A stretch of 54,590 nt of DNA from Burkholderiaceae bacterium (GCA_947447945.1 CANFLR010000010.1:1-54590); one strand, 5' to 3'; shown: positions 16,611 to 25,733, counted from the first letter of the stretch. The notes: generated from the letters alone by a model not told the origin. Numbers and translations: made by a program.

Positions 16611-18209
16611 ATGCAGCAAAAATGGGGTATTCGTGGGATGGCGGTGGCGCCACATTCACTTGCATCAGAATCCGCTTTAGCGGTTTTGAAAGAAGGTGGT
16701 AACGCACTGGAAGCGATGATTGCAGCAGCAGCAACAATTGCTGTTGTCTACCCACATATGAACTCTATTGGTGGTGATTCATTTTGGATAATCCACTCCC
16801 CAGGAAAAGCCATGGGCGGCATTGATGCCTGTGGAGCTACAGCTGGTCTCGCTACTAAAAAATGGTACGCAGAACGCGATATCACCAAGGCCATTCCATT
16901 TCGTGGACCCGAAGCAGCCAATACAGTAGCGGGCACTATTTCCGGTTGGGGCGCAGCGCTGCAACTTTCTAAACAAGCCCTAAAAGGAAAAATTCCTCTC
17001 TCTCGCTTACTTGCTGACGCCATTCTCTATGCAGAATCCGGTGTACCCGTTACCCAAAGTCAGTCCAGTCTGACCGCTAAGAAGCGCGAGGAACTCTCAC
17101 CCATCTCGGGATTTGCACAAACCTTTTTAGTAGATGGCAAGGTGCCTGCAGTGGGAAGTATTTTTAAACAAGAACGGCTTGCGAAAACTTTAAGGCAAAT
17201 TGCCAGAAGAGGAACGGAAGATTTCTACCGCGGTGATTTAGCGACTGTTCTTGCAAAAGAGCTCACCGATATTGGCAGTCCTTTGCGATTAGTCGACCTA
17301 GAGCGCCATCATGCAAAACTCATTGACCCTCTTGAACTAAAACACAGCCTCGGAAATGTTTACAATATGACGCCACCGACGCAAGGAGTGGTGTCATTAA
17401 TGATCATTGGGATTTTGGATCAATTAAACCTAAAGCGCTTCAAAGTAGACAGCACTCAATACGTTCATCATTGCGTTGAGGCAACGAAGCAGGCATTCAA
17501 AGTGCGCGATAAATTTATAACCGATCCTGCTTACATGGTTAAAAATGCGCAATCCTTTTTAGCTCCTGCTTTTTTGAAGAAGCTGGCTAAAAACATCAAT
17601 CCTGAAAAAGCCTTACCTTGGGGCCAAGGTCAAGGCCCAGCAGACACGATCTGGATGGGTGTGATCGATGGACAAGGAAATTCTGTTTCTTTTATTCAAA
17701 GTATCTACCATGAGTTTGGTGCTGGAATTGTGCTGCCACAATCTGGTGTGAACTGGCAAAACCGAGGCTGCAGTTTTTCTTTAGACCCCAAAGCTCTTAA
17801 CCATCTCGAGCCCTATCGCAAACCATTTCATACCTTAAACCCCGCCCTTGCTCTATTTAAAGATGGTCGGCAAATGGTCTATGGCACTATGGGTGGCGAT
17901 GGGCAACCTCAAACGCAGTGTGCTGTATTTACTCGTACTGCAACCTACGGTCTTGATCCTCAAGACGCCATCAGTCGTCCACGTTGGTTGCTTGGTCGCA
18001 CCTGGGGGCAAACGAGCGATAGCCTCAAACTCGAATCCCGCTTTAGTCCTTGGGTTGCCAAGGAATTACACGCACTTGGTCATGAAATTGAAATGCTAGA
18101 TGCATTTGATGAGACTGTTGGTCATGCTGGCTGCATCATACAAGAGCCATCTGGAGTCTTACGTGGCGGCTGGGATCCACGCAGCGATGGAGCTGTTAGC
18201 GCGTTTTAG
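16611..18209 (+). CDS. Gamma-glutamyltransferase family protein (YwrD-like)
   Basis: A 532-residue Ntn-hydrolase of the gamma-glutamyltranspeptidase family. The autoprocessing site DTIWMGVID keeps the nucleophile Thr346, but the classical TTH(Y/F)S motif is TIWMG here, as in YwrD-type members. Processing would give a small subunit of about 187 residues. There is no signal peptide, so it is probably cytoplasmic, unlike the periplasmic glutathione-cleaving GGT. GGGGAG 7 bases before the ATG supports the start. Its last 14 bases overlap the converging TRIC-type gene. Substrate unknown; gamma-glutamyl compounds or cephalosporin-like amides are handled by relatives. Confidence 0.85.
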   Translation: MQQKWGIRGMAVAPHSLASESALAVLKEGGNALEAMIAAAATIAVVYPHMNSIGGDSFWIIHSPGKAMGGIDACGATAGLATKKWYAERDITKAIPFRGPEAANTVAGTISGWGAALQLSKQALKGKIPLSRLLADAILYAESGVPVTQSQSSLTAKKREELSPISGFAQTFLVDGKVPAVGSIFKQERLAKTLRQIARRGTEDFYRGDLATVLAKELTDIGSPLRLVDLERHHAKLIDPLELKHSLGNVYNMTPPTQGVVSLMIIGILDQLNLKRFKVDSTQYVHHCVEATKQAFKVRDKFITDPAYMVKNAQSFLAPAFLKKLAKNINPEKALPWGQGQGPADTIWMGVIDGQGNSVSFIQSIYHEFGAGIVLPQSGVNWQNRGCSFSLDPKALNHLEPYRKPFHTLNPALALFKDGRQMVYGTMGGDGQPQTQCAVFTRTATYGLDPQDAISRPRWLLGRTWGQTSDSLKLESRFSPWVAKELHALGHEIEMLDAFDETVGHAGCIIQEPSGVLRGGWDPRSDGAVSAF

Positions 18210-18825
18210 TAATGAATATTTTCGGCACGCGTAGATCCCAATAAATCGCTGCTGCACGTAATCCAAAAATTGCCAACATACATATCACCGAAGCTTCAAT
18301 AGTGTATTGCGGCAAGAAATTCAGAATCAATACATATACACAGCAACCCAAAGTGACTGGGATTGCGTATAACTCATCTGTCATTAATAAGTTTTTTCGT
18401 CCCGCCAGGATATCTCGTAATAATCCCCCGCCAATGGCTGTCACGAGACCCAAGATAACGGGTCCAAGCGGTAAACCAAAGCCCATATTCCAGGCCTTAT
18501 CAGCACCCGCAATTGCAAATAGCGCGGCACCCAATCCATCGATATAAAGCATCCCACGATAAATTTGTGGGCGAGTGAAGAATGATTCGGCAACAAAGGT
18601 AAGGATGCTAGCACCCAAAGCAAGCCAAACATAAATTTGTGACTGAGACCAAAAAGTCGGAGCCGCCAAAATGATGTCGCGAACAGTGCCGCCACCAATT
18701 GCTGTGATGACGCCTAAGACTAAAACCCCGAAAATATCAACGCCACGATCAGCAATCGCTAGCACCCCAGTAATGGCAAATGCAATCGTTGCAATGACGC
18801 TAATCCAAAAAAGAATTTCTTCCAT
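18196..18825 (-). CDS. TRIC-type cation channel family protein (UPF0126, YadS-like)
   Basis: A 209-residue membrane protein with seven hydrophobic segments and two internal repeats, each ending in an AIGGG-xx-RDI motif (VITAIGGGTVRDIIL and LVTAIGGGLLRDILAG). This duplicated motif defines UPF0126, now placed with the trimeric intracellular cation channels. It likely forms an inner-membrane channel; the ion is not known for most members. Its 3' end overlaps ggt tail-to-tail by 14 bases. Confidence 0.88.
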   Translation of the reverse strand: MEEILFWISVIATIAFAITGVLAIADRGVDIFGVLVLGVITAIGGGTVRDIILAAPTFWSQSQIYVWLALGASILTFVAESFFTRPQIYRGMLYIDGLGAALFAIAGADKAWNMGFGLPLGPVILGLVTAIGGGLLRDILAGRKNLLMTDELYAIPVTLGCCVYVLILNFLPQYTIEASVICMLAIFGLRAAAIYWDLRVPKIFITKTR

Positions 18826-18897
18826 ATCAATGAAAGTCTAAAGCACTTTTTCAGGATCGCCTAAAGGGTCAATATTGCCCCTATGGCGCAGAAGTTT

Positions 18898-19422
18898 TTA
18901 AGAAATCCGTTTAAGTGTCTTGGCGTGACGCTGGGCATTTTTTACATAACGGCCAGCGATATCTTCAATCTTTTGCATCTGCTCTGGTCCGAGAGTCTTT
19001 ACCACTTTAGCTGGTGAACCCAAAATCATTGAGCCGTCAGGAAACTCTTTTCCTTCAGTAACTAATGCGCCTGCTCCAACCAAGCAGTTCTTACCAATTT
19101 TTGCGCCATTTAACACGACGGCACCAATACCAATCAGAGTACCGTCGCCAATTTGACAACCGTGCAACATTACCTGATGGCCAACTGTCACGCGCTTGCC
19201 GATAATTAACTCAAAACCTGGATCAGTGTGCAATACAGAAGCATCCTGTACATTGCTATCCTCACCAATTTCAATCAGGTCGTTATCGCCGCGCACAACC
19301 ACAGTAGGCCAAATACTGGCGTTCTTGTGAAGATGCACTTTGCCGATCACTTCAGCGCTCTCGGCAACCCAAGCTCCCTCCTCGAGTTGAGGAGCAATTC
19401 CGTCTAGTTCAAATATAGCCAT
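18898..19422 (-). CDS. Gamma-class carbonic anhydrase family protein
   Basis: A 174-residue left-handed beta-helix protein built from hexapeptide repeats ([29 protein letters not shown]). The metal-ligand histidines of the YrdA/PaaY/CaiE group are present in SVLHTDPG and [10 protein letters not shown]. It should form a Zn- or Fe-binding trimer; some members hydrate CO2, others act in phenylacetate or carnitine metabolism. There is no signal peptide. Transcription is minus-strand, downstream of nothing obvious; 54 bases separate it from amt. Confidence 0.88.
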   Translation of the reverse strand: MAIFELDGIAPQLEEGAWVAESAEVIGKVHLHKNASIWPTVVVRGDNDLIEIGEDSNVQDASVLHTDPGFELIIGKRVTVGHQVMLHGCQIGDGTLIGIGAVVLNGAKIGKNCLVGAGALVTEGKEFPDGSMILGSPAKVVKTLGPEQMQKIEDIAGRYVKNAQRHAKTLKRIS

Positions 19423-19476
19423 AACTCATTATAGGCAAGAATAAATTACAAAAGTTACAAAATCGTAATACGCTAA

Positions 19477-20679
19477 CTACCAGTTTGGTTCTCGATTTGG
19501 TGTTGCAGAAATGCGATGCACACTTAAATCTGCACCTTCATACTCTTCTTCTTGAGACATGCGTATTCCCAATACCAACTTCAATGAGCCGTAGACCAAA
19601 AAGCCGCCGACCAAGGCTATGGCTACACCTAGCGCGCTACCAATGAGCTGAGCAGTAAATGAGACACCACCAATTCCCCCTAGTGCCTTTGCACCAAAGA
19701 TGCCCGCTGCCAAACCGCCCCATAGACCACACAAGCCATGCAAAGGCCATACACCTAATACATCATCAATTTTCCAACGGTTTTGCACTAAGGTAAACAT
19801 ATAGACAAAGAGGCCGCCTGCAACCAAGCCAACGATCAATGCGCCAAGGGGGTGCATTAAATCCGAGCCAGCACATACCGCCACTAAGCCAGCTAAAGGA
19901 CCGTTATAGGTGAACCCTGGATCATTACGACCTACAAGCCATGCAGCCAATGTCCCGCCCACCATCGCCATCAAAGAATTTAAAGCCACAAGGCCGCTGA
20001 TCTTATCGATACTTTGCGCACTCATAACATTAAAACCAAACCAGCCAACAGCCAAGATCCATGCTCCTAAAGCTAAGAATGGAATGCTGGAAGGCGGATG
20101 CGCAGAAATATTGCCATCCTTGTTATAACGACCGCGACGTGCTCCAAGCAAAATCACTGCGGGCAGAGCAATCCAACCGCCAACCGCATGAACCACCACC
20201 GAGCCAGCGAAATCGTGGAACTCTTCACCCGTCACTGTTTTGATCCAAGCTTGAATACCGTAATGCTGATTCCAGGCAATTCCTTCAAAGAAGGGATACA
20301 CAAATCCCACCAATATAAAAGTGGCGATTAATTGCGGATTGAATTTGGCCCGCTCTGCAATCCCACCAGAGACGATCGCCGGAATTGCAGCAGCAAAAGT
20401 CAATAGAAAGAAAAATTTCACCAATTCATAGCCATTTTTCTGAGCTAGGATCTCTGCTCCTGAAAAGAAATTCACGCCATATGCAATGCTGTAGCCGATA
20501 AAGAAATATGCAATCGTTGATACTGCAAAATCGACTAAGATTTTGACTAGGGCATTCACTTGATTCTTATTGCGCACCGTTCCAAGCTCTAAAAAAGCAA
20601 AGCCCGCATGCATTGCCAGCACCATGATGGCGCCCAACAAAATGAATAAAGCATCACTGCCTGTTTTCAAATTCTCCAT
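19477..20679 (-). CDS. amtB: Ammonium transporter Amt
   Basis: A 400-residue Amt/MEP/Rh channel with 11 helices. AGFAFLELGTVRNKNQVN, FEGIAWNQHYG, FAGSVVVHAVGGW with the first pore His, and CAGSDLMHPLGALIVGL with a second pore-region His are visible. It conducts NH3/NH4+ into the cell. AGGGGG lies 6 bases before the ATG. No glnK (PII) gene adjoins it, which is unusual because amtB-glnK is usually a pair. An NtrC-like palindrome 60-80 bases upstream suggests nitrogen control. I saw no cleavable signal peptide; some Amt proteins have one. Confidence 0.93.
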   Translation of the reverse strand: MENLKTGSDALFILLGAIMVLAMHAGFAFLELGTVRNKNQVNALVKILVDFAVSTIAYFFIGYSIAYGVNFFSGAEILAQKNGYELVKFFFLLTFAAAIPAIVSGGIAERAKFNPQLIATFILVGFVYPFFEGIAWNQHYGIQAWIKTVTGEEFHDFAGSVVVHAVGGWIALPAVILLGARRGRYNKDGNISAHPPSSIPFLALGAWILAVGWFGFNVMSAQSIDKISGLVALNSLMAMVGGTLAAWLVGRNDPGFTYNGPLAGLVAVCAGSDLMHPLGALIVGLVAGGLFVYMFTLVQNRWKIDDVLGVWPLHGLCGLWGGLAAGIFGAKALGGIGGVSFTAQLIGSALGVAIALVGGFLVYGSLKLVLGIRMSQEEEYEGADLSVHRISATPNREPNW

Positions 20680-20739
20680 TGCAACCCCCTTTTTTGTTTT
20701 GCCTCATTATGGGGAAAATACGATCCTATTTCGGTGCAA

Positions 20740-20760
20740 TTTGCACTAAATTAGTGCAAA
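20740..20760. promoter_or_regulatory. NtrC-like palindromic operator between amt and the Rap1a/Tai gene
   Basis: A perfect 10-1-10 palindrome, TTTGCACTAA-A-TTAGTGCAAA, contains TGCAC-N7-GTGCA, the form of the NtrC site. A further half-site GTGCA lies at 20734-20738, so three alternating half-sites are spaced over 25 bases. It is 61 bases from the amt start and 55 from the divergent gene. I found no sigma-54 -24/-12 element on either strand, so the mode of action is open. Confidence 0.6.
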
Positions 20761-20814
20761 TTTCGGCTGAATTATGGTTTATGATCATTTTTATATCTAC
20801 CCGAGGGAGAATTC

Positions 20815-21177
20815 ATGAAAAAAGTTTTAGCTGTTTTAATTGCAATCGGTGCTTTTTCTGGTCTTGCACAAGCTCAAGAAAAAATTGCAGTCCTGAGCAC
20901 ACAAGAGCTTGTCAACGTTTGCAAGCTCCCCGCTAGCCCAGAATCTCGTAGTTTTTGTGTTGGCTACACCACGGCTATTTACGATACTTATTTAGCTACT
21001 CGCCATCCACAGCGTGCAAAACCATTTATCTGTGTCAAACAACCGGCTCCAAAACGCGATGAAGTCATTGGTGACTTTGTTAGCTTTGCCCAAGCCAATC
21101 CAGAAACAGCTGATAAACCAGCTGCTGGAACAGTTTTAGGCTTCTTAGCAATGCGCTTTCCTTGCGCCAGAAAATAA
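20815..21177 (+). CDS. Exported Rap1a/Tai-like small protein
   Basis: A 120-residue protein with a signal peptide (cleavage after AQA, residue 20) and a mature part of about 100 residues. Four Cys (LVNVCK, SFCVGY, FICVK, FPCAR), the CVGYTTAIYDTY core and the final GTVLGFLAMRFPC resemble the Rap1a/Tai family, first described as periplasmic immunity proteins against type VI amidase effectors. No effector or secretion gene is nearby, so an immunity role is doubtful; many such orphan members exist. GGGAGA precedes the ATG. It may be cotranscribed with the small lipoprotein 37 bases downstream. Confidence 0.7.
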   Translation: MKKVLAVLIAIGAFSGLAQAQEKIAVLSTQELVNVCKLPASPESRSFCVGYTTAIYDTYLATRHPQRAKPFICVKQPAPKRDEVIGDFVSFAQANPETADKPAAGTVLGFLAMRFPCARK

Positions 21178-21214
21178 GCTAACACAACCAATATTGATAT
21201 AAGGATCAGTTGAT

Positions 21215-21505
21215 ATGAAAAAAATCATCACTGTCGCAGTAGTAAGCTTAGCAATCACCGCCTGCTCCAATATGAGCAACACCGAACAGCGCACTTTATC
21301 TGGCGCCTCTATCGGTGCAGCAGCTGGCGCAGTCGGTACCGCAATCTTCCACGGCAACCCCCTCTGGGGTGCAGTCGGTGGCGCAGCAGTTGGCGCAGCC
21401 TCTGGTTATGTATACGATGCCTACAAAAAGGAGCAGGCTGCTGAGTACAACTCAGGTTACAAGGCTGGAAAAAACAGTCAGAAGAGTCAAAGTACCACCA
21501 ACTGA
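21215..21505 (+). CDS. Glycine-zipper lipoprotein
   Basis: A 96-residue lipoprotein. The lipobox ITAC places the acylated Cys at residue 17, after a short signal sequence. Residues 28-65 are glycine- and alanine-rich with GxxxG spacing (GASIGAAAGAVG, GAVGGAAVGAASG), the YMGG/Rick_17kDa-like glycine zipper that inserts in or lines the outer membrane. The C-terminus is hydrophilic. AAGGATCAG precedes the ATG. The specific role is unknown; relatives act in envelope stability or stress response. Confidence 0.8.
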   Translation: MKKIITVAVVSLAITACSNMSNTEQRTLSGASIGAAAGAVGTAIFHGNPLWGAVGGAAVGAASGYVYDAYKKEQAAEYNSGYKAGKNSQKSQSTTN

Positions 21506-21541
21506 GTATCAACTTCACCCATTAGCGGTGACGCAATACCC

Positions 21542-21577
21542 ACCCAGCTTGTTAATTTACAAGCTGGGTTTTTATTT
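21542..21577 (+). terminator. Terminator after the lipoprotein gene, overlapping the osmC end
   Basis: CCCAGCTTGT, a 6-base loop and ACAAGCTGGG are followed by TTTTTATTT. The osmC stop codon (21552-21554) and its last codons lie inside the hairpin, so part of the terminator is coding sequence on the other strand. Confidence 0.9.
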
Positions 21578-21941
21578 GGATCTCACCAGCTAATGCTTTA
21601 TGAATAGGGCACTTGGTCGCGATATCCAGCAAACGCTCTTTTTGCTCGAGATCTAAATCACCTAGCAGTTGAATATCACGAACAAAAACTTCAACATCGT
21701 TTACCCGCTCAATAACAACGGTCACCGTTGCATTAACCAATTTCCAGGTCTTACGCTCAGCGTACATTTTTAAGGTCATGCTAGTACACGAAGCCAATGC
21801 CACGGCAAGATACTCATGGGGCGAAGGACCAGTCCCGCTACCACCATTGCCAATTTCTGCATCAGCTAAAACATGCAAATCTCCAACGGCTATTTTTTGC
21901 TGCAATGGGCCTTTGCCAAACTGGGACTGAACTTTTCTCAT
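21552..21941 (-). CDS. OsmC family protein
   Basis: A 129-residue OsmC-fold protein. The domain pattern GPSPHEYLAVALASCTSMTLKMYAERK carries the conserved Cys of the peroxidatic site, and CPIHKALAG the second Cys. OsmC/Ohr proteins reduce organic hydroperoxides, although this shorter subgroup (YhfA-like) is less well studied. Cytoplasmic. It starts 8 bases after the htpG stop, so it is probably read from the htpG transcript as well. Confidence 0.85.
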   Translation of the reverse strand: MRKVQSQFGKGPLQQKIAVGDLHVLADAEIGNGGSGTGPSPHEYLAVALASCTSMTLKMYAERKTWKLVNATVTVVIERVNDVEVFVRDIQLLGDLDLEQKERLLDIATKCPIHKALAGEIQIKTQLVN

Positions 21942-21949
21942 GATGATCT

Positions 21950-23854
21950 TTATTGGTTGAGTAATAACTGATTGATACGTTTTACATATCCAGCAGGATC
22001 ATTGAGCTGACCACCCTCTGCTAAAAGTGCTTGATCAAAGAGCACATTAGTCCACTCATTAAACTGCTTGTCATCGTATTTCAGCTTTAATAGTAATGGG
22101 TGTTCAGGATTAATCTCTAAGATAGGCTTCATATCTGGCGCCTGTTGGCCTGCAGCCTTGAGCATTCGTAATAAATTGCCAGAAAGCTCATTCTCATCGG
22201 CGACCAAACATGCTGGGGAGTCTGTTAGACGAAAAGTCACTCGTACATCTTTGACTTTGTCAGTCAGAGCGATCTTCATTTTTTCCAGCAAATCCTTGAA
22301 TGACTTTTCGGTCTCTTCATGCTCGTGCTTTTCTGCTGAATCCCCCAATGCACCGAGGTCAAGGCCGCCTTTTGCAACCGAAGCCAGTTGTTTACCGTCA
22401 AACTCCGTGAAGAAGGAGAGCATCCATTCGTCAACACGATCTGAGAGTAAGAGCACCTCTACGCCCTTCTTGCGGAAAATTTCAAGATGGGGGCTGTTCT
22501 TGGCAGCATTAAAGGTTTCGCCAGTCACGTAATAGATTTTGTCCTGACCCTCTTTCATACGAGAGACATACTCAGGCAATGAAACTGCTTGATCAGACGT
22601 ATCCGAGTGAGTACTTGCGAAGCGTAATAGCTTTAAGATGCGCTCTTGATTGGACTGGTCTTCACCAATACCCTCCTTCAACACTTGTCCAAACTGGCTC
22701 CAGAAAGTACGGTATTTCTCTTGCTTGACCTCATCTTCACTATTGGCCAACTCCTCAAGCATACTTAAAACGCGCTTGGTTGAACTTTCACGAATAACTT
22801 TGACATCTCGTGACTCTTGCAAGATTTCTCGGGATACATTTAACGGCAAGTCGGTAGAGTCGATGACGCCCGTAACAAAGCGAAGGTAGATTGGCATCAA
22901 TTGCTCCGCATCTTCCATGATAAAGACGCGCTTCACATACAACTTGATACCACCACGCTTATTGCGATCCCATAAGTCAAAAGGTGCGCGTGCTGGTATA
23001 TATAAGAGCTGGGTAAATTCACTTCGCCCTTCAACGCGATTCAAAGAATAGCAAAGGGGATTTTCATAATCATGGGAGAGATGCTTGTAAAACTCGTTGT
23101 ACTGCTCTTCGGTGATATCAGCTTTTGCACGCGCCCACAAGGCGCTAGATTGATTAATGCTTTCAAGCTCATCTTTAACGACTTGCTCTTTTTTCTCTTC
23201 ATCCCATTCTTCTTTATTCATTTGAATCGGCAAAGAAATATGATCAGAATATTTACGAATGATTGATTTGAGCTTATAGCTCGATAAGAAATCATCCTCA
23301 CCTTCACGCAAGTGCATGGTGATAGTGGTGCCACGTTGTGCACGATGAATTAACTCAACCGTAAACTCTCCCGAACCGTCGGATTCCCAACGGACACCAT
23401 CTTGCGCCGGCAAACCTGCGCGACGGGTTTCTACAGTAATGCGATCAGCAACGATAAAAGCAGAATAAAATCCAACCCCAAATTGACCAATCAGGGCAGC
23501 ATCTTTTTGCTGATCCCCGGATAGATTGGAAAAGAATTCTTTTGTGCCAGACCGCGCAATAGTGCCGAGATTAGCAATTACCTCATCGCGACTCATGCCG
23601 ATACCATTATCGGAAATACTTACTGTTCTAGCAGCCTTATCAAAACTCACCCGAATGCTGAGATCTGAATCATCACCATACCAATCTGGATTAGCAATGC
23701 CTTCAAATCGCAGCTTATCGGATGCATCTGATGCATTCGAAATCAACTCACGCAAAAAGATTTCCTTATTGGAGTACAAGGAATGAATCATGAGTTGTAA
23801 GAGTTGCTTTACTTCGGCCTGAAAGCCCAAGGTTTCTTTGCTAGCTACGGTCAT
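21950..23854 (-). CDS. htpG: Chaperone protein HtpG (Hsp90)
   Basis: A 634-residue Hsp90 of normal bacterial length. The N-terminal GHKL ATPase domain shows [26 protein letters not shown] and [11 protein letters not shown]. The middle domain includes [14 protein letters not shown], and the C-terminal dimerisation domain covers about 510-634. It assists folding of client proteins under stress in the cytoplasm. A sigma-32 promoter lies 43 bases upstream, so it should be heat-shock induced. Confidence 0.97.
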   Translation of the reverse strand: MTVASKETLGFQAEVKQLLQLMIHSLYSNKEIFLRELISNASDASDKLRFEGIANPDWYGDDSDLSIRVSFDKAARTVSISDNGIGMSRDEVIANLGTIARSGTKEFFSNLSGDQQKDAALIGQFGVGFYSAFIVADRITVETRRAGLPAQDGVRWESDGSGEFTVELIHRAQRGTTITMHLREGEDDFLSSYKLKSIIRKYSDHISLPIQMNKEEWDEEKKEQVVKDELESINQSSALWARAKADITEEQYNEFYKHLSHDYENPLCYSLNRVEGRSEFTQLLYIPARAPFDLWDRNKRGGIKLYVKRVFIMEDAEQLMPIYLRFVTGVIDSTDLPLNVSREILQESRDVKVIRESSTKRVLSMLEELANSEDEVKQEKYRTFWSQFGQVLKEGIGEDQSNQERILKLLRFASTHSDTSDQAVSLPEYVSRMKEGQDKIYYVTGETFNAAKNSPHLEIFRKKGVEVLLLSDRVDEWMLSFFTEFDGKQLASVAKGGLDLGALGDSAEKHEHEETEKSFKDLLEKMKIALTDKVKDVRVTFRLTDSPACLVADENELSGNLLRMLKAAGQQAPDMKPILEINPEHPLLLKLKYDDKQFNEWTNVLFDQALLAEGGQLNDPAGYVKRINQLLLNQ

Positions 23855-23896
23855 GCGGGATCCTAACCTTCTGAATAAATGTTATTAACCATTCTT

Positions 23897-23924
23897 AAAT
23901 GGGGTTAATGCGCCCAATTTCAAG
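23897..23924 (-). promoter_or_regulatory. Sigma-32 (RpoH) promoter of htpG
   Basis: On the minus strand CTTGAA (23924-23919), a 14-base spacer and CCCCATTT (23904-23897). This is a full match to the heat-shock consensus CTTGAA-N13-15-CCCCATnT. Confidence 0.9.
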
Positions 23925-23952
23925 AGCAGGATCTGCTTAAAATTTAGGCAGA

Positions 23953-24354
23953 TTACGACTTCTGGGGCTTGGTGGCAATGGGAAGATCCGCTTTCTTCCA
24001 AGCAGTAAATCCCCCTTCCAAATGGCATACCGCTGGCACCCCCATTCTTTTTAAGGTTTCTGTGGCTAAAGCCGATCGCCAAGCTGAAGCGCAATACAAA
24101 ACCAAACGCTTACCCTCCCCAAAAATTGGCTTGAAATAAGGGCTATCGGGATCCACCCAAAACTCTAGCATTCCGCGGGGGGCGTGCAAGGCATTGGGAA
24201 TCATCCCCTCGCGCTCGAGCTCACGCACGTCTCGAATATCCACAAAAACAGTATTGGGATCTTCCAGAAAATCTTTCGCCTGCAGAAGCGGGACCGTTTC
24301 AATTTCTTCCATTGCTTGTGCAATTAATTCTTGATAACCAATCTTTAATTTCAT
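23953..24354 (-). CDS. Rhodanese-like domain protein
   Basis: From the ATG at 24354 the product has 133 residues; GGGGGA upstream supports it, and a longer in-frame reading to 24483 would overlap the divergent gene. One rhodanese domain: VFVDIRDVRELEREGMIPNA, the active-site loop CASAWR with Cys88, and the closing HLEGGFTAWKKADLP. It should carry persulfide sulfur; the acceptor is unknown. Single-domain, cytoplasmic, and transcribed divergently from the antiporter gene. Confidence 0.88.
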   Translation of the reverse strand: MKLKIGYQELIAQAMEEIETVPLLQAKDFLEDPNTVFVDIRDVRELEREGMIPNALHAPRGMLEFWVDPDSPYFKPIFGEGKRLVLYCASAWRSALATETLKRMGVPAVCHLEGGFTAWKKADLPIATKPQKS

Positions 24355-24412
24355 CAAAATCCCCCAAAGTGCTAAACCTTTATTTGACTTCAGCAACTGA
24401 TACCATTCGATT

Positions 24413-25675
24413 ATGAACTTTACCCCTACTGAACTCGGCGCGAGCATTCTTTTTGCTATCGCCCTAGTACATACTTTTTGCACCTCTTATTTTGAGGGTC
24501 TTGCAAAAAAATTGCCCAAGCATGCTGGTCTATGGCACCTCCTTGGTGAAGTAGAAATTGTCTTCGGCTTTTGGGCTGCCATTCTGATTATTTTCATGTG
24601 GCTTGCAAGTGATTTGGAGACTGCCAAAAGGTATGTTGACGAACGCAACTTCACTGAACCATTATTTGTCTTTGCCATTATGGTTGTTGCTGGCAGTAAG
24701 CCTGTTCTAGATTTTGCCAGTCAACTCTTAAGGGGCCTTACCTCAGTAGCGCAAATAGGGTTTCGCACCAAAGCTGCGCCCACCTTGTATTTCTTTACGC
24801 TCGGTGTGACGCCACTACTGGGATCGCTGATCACTGAACCAGCGGCCATGACCTTAGCGGCATTTCTATTGCGAGATTTGGTTTATCGCCACAAATGCTC
24901 TCAAGCCTTGCTCTTTGGCACTTTGGGTGTTCTGTTCGTCAATATTTCTATTGGCGGTACGCTTACGAATTTTGCCGCGCCCCCCGTCTTAATGGTTGCT
25001 TCCACATGGGGCTGGAGTAGCGGCTTCATGTTTAGCAATTTTGGTCTGGAATCTTGCATTGCTATTTTGATTAATGCGCTAGCGGCAACAGTGTTATTTC
25101 GACACCAATTGATCGACCCAGAAATCAAGCATTCTCAGAAGAAGTTATCAATAGTGACCACTTTGATACACCTCTTATTTCTCATTGGCATTGTCAGCTT
25201 CGCACATGATCCCGTGATCTTTATGTGGCTCTTACTATTCTTTATCGGATATACCACCGCATACCCCAAACACCAAAGCCCCTTAATTTTGCGCGAAGCG
25301 CTATTGGTTGGATTTTTCTTGGCTGGCTTGATTGTTCTTGGGGGACTGCAAAGATGGTGGCTCCAACCAATCTTGGAAAATATGAGTCCAACGGCAGTGT
25401 TTTATGGCAGCCTTGCCCTCACAGCAATTACTGATAACGCTGCGCTAACCTATTTAGGGTCCCTGGTAAGCGACACTTCGCCAGAATTTAAACTGGCCCT
25501 GGTTGGTGGCGCTGTAGCTGGAGGTGGGCTCACGGTGATTGCGAATGCGCCCAATCCTGCGGGTATTGCAATTTTGCGCGCCTACTTCCCAAACACAGCA
25601 GTCTCTGCCGGCTACCTATTGCTAGCGGCTTTACCGCCCACTCTGGTCACTATTTTGGTCTATCGGCTGATGTAA
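24413..25675 (+). CDS. Putative Na+/H+ antiporter
   Basis: A 420-residue membrane protein with about 11-12 hydrophobic helices. NFAAPPVLMVASTWGW and ALTAITDNAALTYLGSLV, with a central Asp in ITDN, resemble the putative Na+/H+ antiporter family Na_H_antiport_3 (related to the IT superfamily). It would extrude Na+ against H+ at the inner membrane. The start lacks a clear ribosome binding site; ATG at 24413 lies 58 bases from the divergent rhodanese start. Substrate assignment is by family only. Confidence 0.75.
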   Translation: MNFTPTELGASILFAIALVHTFCTSYFEGLAKKLPKHAGLWHLLGEVEIVFGFWAAILIIFMWLASDLETAKRYVDERNFTEPLFVFAIMVVAGSKPVLDFASQLLRGLTSVAQIGFRTKAAPTLYFFTLGVTPLLGSLITEPAAMTLAAFLLRDLVYRHKCSQALLFGTLGVLFVNISIGGTLTNFAAPPVLMVASTWGWSSGFMFSNFGLESCIAILINALAATVLFRHQLIDPEIKHSQKKLSIVTTLIHLLFLIGIVSFAHDPVIFMWLLLFFIGYTTAYPKHQSPLILREALLVGFFLAGLIVLGGLQRWWLQPILENMSPTAVFYGSLALTAITDNAALTYLGSLVSDTSPEFKLALVGGAVAGGGLTVIANAPNPAGIAILRAYFPNTAVSAGYLLLAALPPTLVTILVYRLM

Positions 25676-25733
25676 GAGGATTGTTGCCGTAAAATCTCCG
25701 CTTCGCCCCCAGCTATAAACCTGAGAACGGCAT

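Noticed and set aside
20680-20814. Sigma-54 promoter for amt or the divergent gene
   Set aside because: No GG-N10-GC pair with TGGCAC/TTGC context was found on either strand near the NtrC-like site.
24355-24483. N-terminal extension of the rhodanese gene
   Set aside because: It has no rhodanese similarity and overlaps the start of the divergent antiporter gene; the ATG at 24354 has a GGGGGA site.
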